Shown here: one piece after another, positions 1 through 4,881 of the stretch
Position numbering within the stretch: the stretch's first letter is position 1
Layout: each line of letters begins with the position of its first letter
Program-made: the position numbers and the translations under genes
DNA from: an uncultured Polymorphobacter sp.
GTDB taxonomy: Bacteria; Pseudomonadota; Alphaproteobacteria; Sphingomonadales; Sphingomonadaceae
Direction: 5' to 3'
DNA: 5,626 bases
Assembly: GCA_937871645.1 (NCBI GenBank)
Contig: CALMPZ010000184.1
Coordinates: 1-5,626 of the forward strand
Notes under the pieces: generated by a model
Seen by the model: the letters and a program-made list of their open reading frames with translations, nothing else
Told to the model about the DNA's origin: nothing
Database searches by the model: none

Positions 1-437
1 CTGGTCATCTTCCTGATCGGCCTGCGCTGCATGACGCCGCCGCCGGCGAACCACGCCAGCGCCCATTCGCGCGAAACGGCATCCGAAGCGCGCAGCAGGA
101 ACGCCAGCGTCAGCATGAAAAGCGCCGTAATCAGCCACGCCGTGAACACGCGCTGCCACGCCTGCCGCAGCGAAAACTGGGCATCGATATCATAAGAGCC
201 GATGGTTTCCGACAGCACCGAAAACGCCAGCGCTGCCACGAAAACGACACGGTCATAATCCGAAGCTGCTGCCGCGCTGTCGACGCCGAACCACCAAGCC
301 GTAGCCAGGGTGCCAGCGACTAACACGGTCAGGAATTCGACGAGGCGAACCGTCCAGATTACGAGATCAAGCGGCAGGCCGGGCCTGGAGTTTGATTCAT
401 GTTCGGCGCCTTGGGTATCGAAACGCATTTCGTTCAT
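1..437 (-). CDS. Probable polyprenyl-phosphate hexose-1-phosphate transferase, N-terminal membrane domain (3' end beyond window)
   Basis: This reading frame is open from ATG 437 to the left edge, giving 145 residues with no stop. An AAGG motif at 448-445 lies 7 nt upstream of the ATG; a second in-frame ATG at 428 has no comparable site. After a polar N-terminus (residues 1-20) come hydrophobic segments at about 23-51, 62-80 and 97-115, and the start of a fourth at 124-136. This pattern, with the SYD motif at 81-83 after helix 2, resembles the four-helix N-terminus of WcaJ/WbaP/GumD-type enzymes. Those transfer a hexose-1-phosphate to undecaprenyl phosphate at the inner membrane, the first step of EPS assembly. 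The catalytic C-terminal domain is outside the window, so the assignment rests on topology and on the EPS neighbours. The last residues, 137-145, are strongly charged where helix 4 should continue, so the edge may be rearranged. Another polytopic EPS membrane protein is possible. Confidence 0.6.
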   Translation of the reverse strand, partial: MNEMRFDTQGAEHESNSRPGLPLDLVIWTVRLVEFLTVLVAGTLATAWWFGVDSAAAASDYDRVVFVAALAFSVLSETIGSYDIDAQFSLRQAWQRVFTAWLITALFMLTLAFLLRASDAVSREWALAWFAGGGVMQRRPIRKMT

Positions 438-461
438 CAATATGCCTTGGCTGTCTGACAA

Positions 462-482
462 GGAGATACTGATCGAATCTCC
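462..482. repeat. Short inverted repeat (6-bp arms, 9-nt spacer)
   Basis: GGAGAT at 462-467 and ATCTCC at 477-482 are exact reverse complements around a 9-nt spacer. The repeat lies 25 nt upstream of the minus-strand transferase start. It could be a regulator half-site pair or a small 5'-UTR hairpin for that gene. With 6-bp arms it may also be chance. Confidence 0.3.
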
Positions 483-614
483 ACGCCGCGCGTAACTCTA
501 ACCCCGCCGATAGCCATACTCGCACTGCGCTGCAACACGCAACGCCCGCGCAAGCTTGTGGGTAGTAGAAGCAGCGAAAAATGGTGTAGACGTTGCCGGG
601 TGCGATTTCGAATT

Positions 615-619
615 GAGGA
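615..619 (+). promoter_or_regulatory. Ribosome binding site that decides the start of the small plus-strand gene
   Basis: GAGGA at 615-619 directly abuts an upstream ATG at 620, leaving no spacing. It stands 9 nt before the in-frame ATG at 629, which is a normal distance. The start is therefore placed at 629. Confidence 0.65.
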
Positions 620-628
620 ATGAACGCG

Positions 629-892
629 ATGCAAACTGTCTACGATTGGGCCACAATGATCGTGTTTGCCGGGCTGATCGTGCTGTTTCTCCAACGCTCG
701 CAGGGCGAGCCGCGTGACCATCTGTGGCAGTATCTGGTGGCTGCGGTTGGCTGTGCCACGACCAACTATCTGGGCAACGAGGGCCTGAAGCTGGAAAGCA
801 CGGTCTATCATGTGGGGGCAATTGCGCTGGGCCTTGCCACGATCGGATTTATCCTGGTGGTGCTGCGGCCGCTTGACGGTTTCAACAAATAG
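629..892 (+). CDS. Small three-helix membrane protein, likely XrtV sorting-system accessory protein
   Basis: The product is 87 residues. The start at ATG 629 is preferred over ATG 620 because the GAGGA site at 615-619 is correctly spaced only for 629. The protein has three hydrophobic segments, at about 7-22, 32-49 and 60-79. Segment 1 ends in QRS, and a polar loop NYLGNEGLKLE at 46-56 separates segments 2 and 3. No signal-peptide cleavage site is evident, so an inner-membrane protein is likely. From memory, it matches the short protein annotated beside exosortase V in sphingomonads as the XrtV sorting system accessory protein, whose molecular role is unknown. It is the only plus-strand gene here and ends 27 nt from the convergent end of epsI, so it is transcribed separately from the exosortase operon. 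It may help XrtV or EpsI assemble in the membrane; that is inference. Confidence 0.75.
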   Translation: MQTVYDWATMIVFAGLIVLFLQRSQGEPRDHLWQYLVAAVGCATTNYLGNEGLKLESTVYHVGAIALGLATIGFILVVLRPLDGFNK

Positions 893-915
893 CCGGTTTC
901 GGCAAATGGTTGCCG
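892..915. terminator. Overlapping small hairpins in the convergent gap (weak terminator candidate)
   Basis: Two mutually exclusive hairpins overlap: GCCG/CGGC (892-895 with 900-903, 4-nt loop) and CGGCAA/TTGCCG (900-905 with 910-915, 4-nt loop). They lie between the end of the small plus-strand gene and the end of epsI. Neither is followed by a T-tract on either strand, so an intrinsic terminator is not convincing. They could block 3' exonucleases or slow polymerase between convergent genes. Confidence 0.3.
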
Positions 916-919
916 CGTG

Positions 920-1645
920 TCACGGTGCTTTGGTTGCAGCCCCGTCCTGAGCAGCAGTGTTGAGCTGTTGCGCCAGCGGTCGTCCGATGAGCGCCTGGCG
1001 GTTTGCGGGGGCAATCGACATCAGCAATTCGCGGGCGAACACGCCAAGCTGCGCAAATACTTCGGGGCTCGGTTCCGCCACAGTTGAAATCCGCACCAGA
1101 ATCCCGTCGGGAATATAGCCGCGCATGCTTTGCGCCAGCTTCATCGAGCGCTGCTGGCGCCCGTCCGTCGGCAAATCATCGCCGATGCGGGTCCAGTACA
1201 GGATCGGTTCGATCCGGCTGTCCGACTTCGCGGCCAGTTCACGCACCGGCAGCACCGCGCCGGGCGCAAGTTCGACGCTCGCGGCTGCCGACCCGACGAT
1301 TTGGAAGCCGACGGCCGTGTAGCAAACTTCGGGGCGATGCAGCTGCAACTGGTCATTTTGCGTGGCGCCATAGGCCATGACGAGCATGACCGGCACCATC
1401 TGGTCCGACTGGTACAACCGCGTCAGCAGCTGGTTATAGAGACGGTCGGACAGGCTGCCTTCGGTTTTGGGCAGCACGAACGCACTCGATGGCTGCTGCG
1501 ACCATGAACCGATTTTGAGCGGCACTAGTTTGTCGAGCTGCTTGTCGCCCAGCAAGTTGAGTTCGCGGCGCGGTGTGAATGCAAACGCCCCCGCTGCCGC
1601 GACGGCCATGCCACCGCTCAGGATTACATCACGCCGCGTGAACAT
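920..1645 (-). CDS. epsI: Exosortase-associated protein EpsI, V-type
   Basis: The product is 241 residues. ATG 1645 is chosen over ATG 1693 because GGGAGG at 1656-1651 precedes it by 5 nt. EpsI (DUF3485) proteins accompany exosortases, either as separate proteins or fused to their C-terminus, and are thought to act at the periplasmic face in sorting or EPS production. The family signature is visible: HRPEVCY at 103-109, containing His103, Glu106 and Cys108, then GF at 113-114, and a C-terminal stretch with YW, a basic segment and PDGILVRIS. The N-terminus has adjacent arginines 4 and 5 followed by a hydrophobic stretch at about 7-23, which resembles a Tat signal or a Tat-like membrane anchor. 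The gene overlaps the end of xrtV by 17 nt, so the two are translated together. The family assignment is strong; the biochemical activity is not established. Confidence 0.9.
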   Translation of the reverse strand: MFTRRDVILSGGMAVAAAGAFAFTPRRELNLLGDKQLDKLVPLKIGSWSQQPSSAFVLPKTEGSLSDRLYNQLLTRLYQSDQMVPVMLVMAYGATQNDQLQLHRPEVCYTAVGFQIVGSAAASVELAPGAVLPVRELAAKSDSRIEPILYWTRIGDDLPTDGRQQRSMKLAQSMRGYIPDGILVRISTVAEPSPEVFAQLGVFARELLMSIAPANRQALIGRPLAQQLNTAAQDGAATKAP

Positions 1646-2516
1646 CGTCGCCTCCCAGCCAGCGCCTGACCGGCCGCAACATGGTGTCCACAAGGAAAAT
1701 CAGCAGCAACGCCGAGGTGAAGGTGACCATGCCGGCAAAATTATGCAGGAAGCCCTGCGCGACGGCATCGCCGAAATAGTAAGTGAGCAACACCAGCGCC
1801 GTCACGCGGACGACGTTGGCCAGGATGGCAATCGGGATGACCAGCGCCAGTAGCAGGATCGAATATTTCGCACTGCTGTTGTGCAGGATGTAGACATAGA
1901 ACAGGCCAATCGAAATCAGGCTGACCAGCGAGTTGAGGCCGGCGCAAGCATCTTCGACGAGCAACTGGTACTGCGCGATGTAAATCGTCACGCCGACACG
2001 CGCGACAGGGTAGCCAAGCCATTGCAGCGTGGCCGTCACGACTTCGGATACCAATTGTTTGAGCGGCAGCGTGATATAATCAAGTATCCACCCCGGCAAA
2101 GGCACCATGAAGCCCAGATAGAAGATCGGGAACCATAGCGCCTTGAGCACGGCGAAGCCGACATAGGCATAGGCCGTGGCCAGCAGCGCCAGCAACAATG
2201 CGGCGACTTCGATGCTGATGAAGTCAAAGGCCCGGCCAAAGATATAGGCGGGGATCGCGGCCAGCATCATCGCCACCGCAATCGGCAAGGAACCATGCAC
2301 CGCATTGGCGCGAATTTCAGGCAGCCGGCGCAGCAGCAGCCACGAGCCGGTGGCCAGCACGATCGGCCCCTGGATGCCGGCTTCCGTCGTCCAGGGCCCG
2401 GTTGCCAGCGAATACAGCGTCGGCAGCACCATCGCCAGGCACGCCGCCAGCAGGAGCCCATGCTGCCCGAGCAGCCCCGACCAGTTGATCGGGCTTGTAC
2501 GCGCCTTGCTGGCCAC
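1629..2516 (-). CDS. xrtV: Exosortase V
   Basis: The product is 295 residues and almost entirely hydrophobic, with roughly eight to nine membrane segments, consistent with the exosortase family. Exosortases are membrane cysteine transpeptidases that recognise C-terminal sorting signals of secreted proteins, typically a short motif, a transmembrane helix and a basic tail. The proposed catalytic triad is present: Cys191 in EDACAGLNSL (188-197), Arg237 in NVVRVTA (234-240) and His258 in LHNFAGM (257-263). Start GTG 2516 follows the upstream stop by 3 nt. The ribosome binding site is weak, so reinitiation after the upstream gene is likely. The next in-frame ATG, at residue 29, would cut into the first membrane segment. 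The V type is assigned from the linked V-type EpsI and accessory protein and from general resemblance, so the subtype is less certain than the family. No substrate with a sorting signal is encoded in the window. Confidence 0.92.
   Translation of the reverse strand: MASKARTSPINWSGLLGQHGLLLAACLAMVLPTLYSLATGPWTTEAGIQGPIVLATGSWLLLRRLPEIRANAVHGSLPIAVAMMLAAIPAYIFGRAFDFISIEVAALLLALLATAYAYVGFAVLKALWFPIFYLGFMVPLPGWILDYITLPLKQLVSEVVTATLQWLGYPVARVGVTIYIAQYQLLVEDACAGLNSLVSLISIGLFYVYILHNSSAKYSILLLALVIPIAILANVVRVTALVLLTYYFGDAVAQGFLHNFAGMVTFTSALLLIFLVDTMLRPVRRWLGGDDVHAA
1651..1656 (-). promoter_or_regulatory. Ribosome binding site of epsI, inside the end of xrtV
   Basis: GGGAGG on the minus strand lies 5 nt before ATG 1645. 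This strong site fixes the epsI start downstream of the longer reading-frame start at 1693. It sits within the last codons of xrtV. Confidence 0.75.
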
Positions 2517-2519
2517 TTG

Positions 2520-3416
2520 TCAGAACTCGCTCAGAACCGAACCGATGACCGAGCAACGCGCCGCAGCAAGCTGTTGCGAGAGTGTCGTGATGTCCGAGAA
2601 GAATGACTGGTCGCGGCGGGCCACGATCAGCGCATAGCCGATGGCACCGGCGACCGACAGCGCATCGGCGCATGAATTGGCTGGCGGCGTATCGAACAGT
2701 GTCACGTCATACTCGCGCAGCAACGTGTTCATGCCGTCGCGGAAGCGCGTGCTCGACAGCAATTCCTGCGGCTTCGACACCGGCGGCCCTGCCCCGATGA
2801 TCGACAGGTTTGGCAGCACGTTGGCGTGAACGACGCGTTCGGGCCGCGCCACCTGCAGCGACAGATAGCTCGACAGCCCGGCGCCGTTGGGATCAAGGCC
2901 GAAGATCTGGTCGATTCGCGGCGAACGCATGTTGGCATCCACCAGCAGGGTCTTCGTGCCGATCTGCGACAGCGACGCCGCCAGATTGGCGATCAGGTAA
3001 CTGCAGCCGGAGCCTTCCACGGGCGCCACCATGACCAGCGCGCGCCGGCCGGGCTTGATGTGCTGCGCGATGACCTGCGTGCGCAGCAGTCGGATCGATT
3101 CCGAGCGGCCGCCGATCGGGTCGCCGAGCACGACCAGCTCGTCGGAAACCTGACGGCGCTGGGTGTTCTGCAACGCCAGACTGTTGGTCAACTGGTCGCG
3201 TGCCAGCGCCAGGTCTTCATGCGAGATGAAGCCGAGTTCGAGCGCCGCGGCATCGAAGTCGACGCTGCGCTCGGTCCGGTGCGCCTCGACGCGGCGCGTC
3301 TGGTCGTCCGACAGCATGCCAAGCCGCAACAGCGCGTCGCGGATGGGCGCGTCGATCGCGCCAGATCCGTCATCGACAAGCAGCGTCGGGTGCGAAGTTT
3401 CTGGAGTCATTGTCAT
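2520..3416 (-). CDS. CpsD/EpsG-like P-loop protein of EPS export, with degenerate Walker A motif
   Basis: The product is 298 residues. Residues 24-77 form helical repeats resembling the N-terminal domain of GspE/MshE ATPases, seen in EpsG-type chain-length kinases. Residues 104-298 are a bacterial tyrosine-kinase (BY-kinase) fold. Walker A' is LLVDANMRSPR (157-167) and Walker B is VTLFDTPPA (238-246), both canonical. The Walker A loop reads EGSGCSY (134-140): the usual lysine is replaced by Cys138. There is no tyrosine-rich tail; the protein ends VLSEF. Canonical BY-kinases bind the cytoplasmic end of a Wzz/GumC partner and cycle phosphorylation to control polymer length and export. Here the partner is encoded separately just upstream, and ATG 3416 overlaps its stop as ATGA, so translation is coupled. 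The protein is probably a regulatory partner of GumC; kinase activity is doubtful without the lysine and the tail. It could instead be a weak nucleotide-binding scaffold. Confidence 0.85.
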   Translation of the reverse strand: MTMTPETSHPTLLVDDGSGAIDAPIRDALLRLGMLSDDQTRRVEAHRTERSVDFDAAALELGFISHEDLALARDQLTNSLALQNTQRRQVSDELVVLGDPIGGRSESIRLLRTQVIAQHIKPGRRALVMVAPVEGSGCSYLIANLAASLSQIGTKTLLVDANMRSPRIDQIFGLDPNGAGLSSYLSLQVARPERVVHANVLPNLSIIGAGPPVSKPQELLSSTRFRDGMNTLLREYDVTLFDTPPANSCADALSVAGAIGYALIVARRDQSFFSDITTLSQQLAAARCSVIGSVLSEF

Positions 3417-4816
3417 TGCGCGGGCTGCCAGTTTGCGTTGCTATGTTGCGGGCCGAACCGCCCGAATATGCGCCGGATCAAGCCGCCGGAGCGACGGCGG
3501 CGACCGTCGGCGATGACCGCCAGAACCGGAACCTTGCTCGCAAACGCCAGATCCTCGACACCGCGGACCCGCCGCGCCATCAATTCGCTGAGAAGTGCGA
3601 CGACAATGCCGAGCAACAGCCCGAAAATCAGCGACAGCATGCCGATCAGCGGCATGTTGGGGAAGGTCGGGGTGTTCGACCCGACGACATCGCCCAACAC
3701 GACAAGGCCCGATTCGGAGACGTCGGCTTCAAGCCGCAAATCGGCGGCGCGCGCAGCGGCCTTGTCATAGCGCGCCTGCAGCATCGCGACTTCGCGCTGC
3801 AGTTCGGCCAGTTTCGATAGCTGCGTCTGCATCGCCATGACCCGCTGCTTCTGGGCTTCGTAATCGGCCTCAAGCTGCGCATAGCTCGCCTGCGTATAGC
3901 TGCCGACACCGCCGCCGACCGCCCGCGCCTTCGCGGTGGCGCGCGCGATTTCCGACTGCAGCGTCGCTCGCCGGGTGACCAGCGCCTTGTAGCTCGGATG
4001 CGCGGTACCGTAGAGATCGCCGGCTTGCTTGATCTGGTCGTTGACCTGCGCCAGCTGCGACGTCAGCGAATCGACGGTACCCGAATTGTTGACCGCCATC
4101 TGCGACGAGAACTGCGCCTGCGACACCGAGCTGCGCGCCGCCAACAGGGCCTGTTGCAACGCATCGAGCTTGGCATTTTCAGGATCGACGCCACCGGGGG
4201 TGACGACGATGTTGTTGGCCTTTTCGAATTCGGACTTCTTGGCTTCCGCCGCGACGAGCGCGCGGCGTTCCTTTTCGGCCTGCTCGCGGTACCATTCAGC
4301 GTTGCGGCTGGCGGCATCGGTGCGGAACCGCAAGGTCGCGTCGATATAGGCTTCGCGCAGCATCGCCGCGACGTTCTTCGAGATCGTCGGGTTGGGCGAG
4401 GTATAGGTGATTTCGAGGATATTGCTGCTGCCGAGCATCTGCGCTTCAGTACCCGAAATGATGCGCTCGGCAGCCCAGCGGCGCATGTCGCCGGCGCCGC
4501 CGGTTTCAGCCTGCCACTGCGCGATGATCTGCGGATTTGACGTGAAACCCAGCTTGTCGACCACTTCGCCGACGACGCGGTAATCCTGAATCAGCTCAAG
4601 CTGGGTGCGCGTGTAGGTGCGCAGAATGGTGCCGGTAATCATCTGGCCCGTCACCGGATCGAGCTTGATGACATCAAGCATGATGCGCGCCGACGCCGGA
4701 TAGCGCCGCGGCAACTGCGACCCAACGGCCAGCGCCACGGTGACGCAGCTCAGCATGATCGCCAGAATCATCCAGCGGCGTGCCAGCAGAATCCGCAAGA
4801 ACTGTACGAGGCTCAT
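3413..4816 (-). CDS. GumC/Wzz-family polysaccharide co-polymerase (chain-length determinant)
   Basis: The product is 467 residues. ATG 4816 has GGAG (4829-4826) 9 nt upstream. A transmembrane helix at about 15-33 is followed by the Wzz-type periplasmic domain. A long alpha-helical region at about 170-375, rich in Ala, Gln, Glu, Lys and Arg, has coiled-coil character. A second transmembrane helix at about 385-409 is preceded by FPNMP, matching the proline-containing segment usual before Wzz TM2. A cytoplasmic tail of about 58 residues follows, with a basic stretch (GRRRR at 438-442), and no P-loop is fused. Such proteins form inner-membrane oligomers that set polymer length and contact the outer-membrane exporter. 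The ATPase-like module is the next gene, a split Wzc arrangement that fits the ATGA overlap between them. The family is secure; the specific polymer cannot be told from the sequence. Confidence 0.92.
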   Translation of the reverse strand: MSLVQFLRILLARRWMILAIMLSCVTVALAVGSQLPRRYPASARIMLDVIKLDPVTGQMITGTILRTYTRTQLELIQDYRVVGEVVDKLGFTSNPQIIAQWQAETGGAGDMRRWAAERIISGTEAQMLGSSNILEITYTSPNPTISKNVAAMLREAYIDATLRFRTDAASRNAEWYREQAEKERRALVAAEAKKSEFEKANNIVVTPGGVDPENAKLDALQQALLAARSSVSQAQFSSQMAVNNSGTVDSLTSQLAQVNDQIKQAGDLYGTAHPSYKALVTRRATLQSEIARATAKARAVGGGVGSYTQASYAQLEADYEAQKQRVMAMQTQLSKLAELQREVAMLQARYDKAAARAADLRLEADVSESGLVVLGDVVGSNTPTFPNMPLIGMLSLIFGLLLGIVVALLSELMARRVRGVEDLAFASKVPVLAVIADGRRRRSGGLIRRIFGRFGPQHSNANWQPAQ

Positions 4817-4881
4817 TGAAAATCACTCCACGTCGACAACGCACACGTCCGGTGAATGTCGTCTAGAATCGGACGCCTAGA
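4817..4881 (-). other. 65-nt gap between export and chain-length genes with overlapping inverted repeats
   Basis: Two inverted repeats can be read: CGTCCG/CGGACG (4846-4851 with 4870-4875, 18-nt spacer) and GTCTAG/CTAGAC (4861-4866 with 4877-4882, 10-nt spacer). The right arm of the first lies in the loop of the second, so they cannot fully form together. The ribosome binding site of the next gene (GGAG, 4829-4826) is downstream. There is no T-tract after either stem. The gap could hold an internal promoter or a processing or attenuation element; none is demonstrated. Confidence 0.4.

Larger units (their letters stand above)
438..628. other. Divergent non-coding region between transferase gene and small plus-strand gene
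   Basis: About 190 nt separate the two divergent start codons, and promoters for both are expected here. I see no convincing -35/-10 pair on either strand. Visible structure is an inverted repeat at 462-482, an 8-bp palindrome CAAGCTTG at 551-558, and ribosome binding sites at both ends. Open frames crossing the region on either strand have no family resemblance and are taken as shadows. Confidence 0.5.

Noticed and set aside
551..558. CAAGCTTG palindrome in the divergent region
   Set aside because: Eight-base palindromes are expected by chance at this length, and no second copy or nearby promoter element supports it.
437..821. Two overlapping minus-strand open frames (437-811 and 498-821) opposite the small membrane gene
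   Set aside because: Compositions are Arg-, His- and Ser-rich with no family resemblance, they overlap the better-supported plus-strand gene, and they cover the expected divergent promoter region. They look like GC-rich shadow frames.
1646..1693. Longer epsI start at ATG 1693
   Set aside because: It would add 16 residues containing two cysteines ahead of the twin-arginine segment and deepen the overlap with xrtV, whereas ATG 1645 has a strong, well-spaced GGGAGG site.
2826..3770. Long plus-strand open frame of 314 codons opposite the cpsD-like and gumC-like genes
   Set aside because: Its product is rich in Arg, Gln and His with no domain pattern, and it spans two well-recognised minus-strand genes. 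Long antisense frames are common in GC-rich DNA.
3998..4540. Plus-strand open frame of 180 codons inside the gumC-like gene
   Set aside because: It lies wholly antisense to a confident gene, its residue content mirrors the complement of the coiled-coil codons, and it lacks a convincing ribosome binding site.
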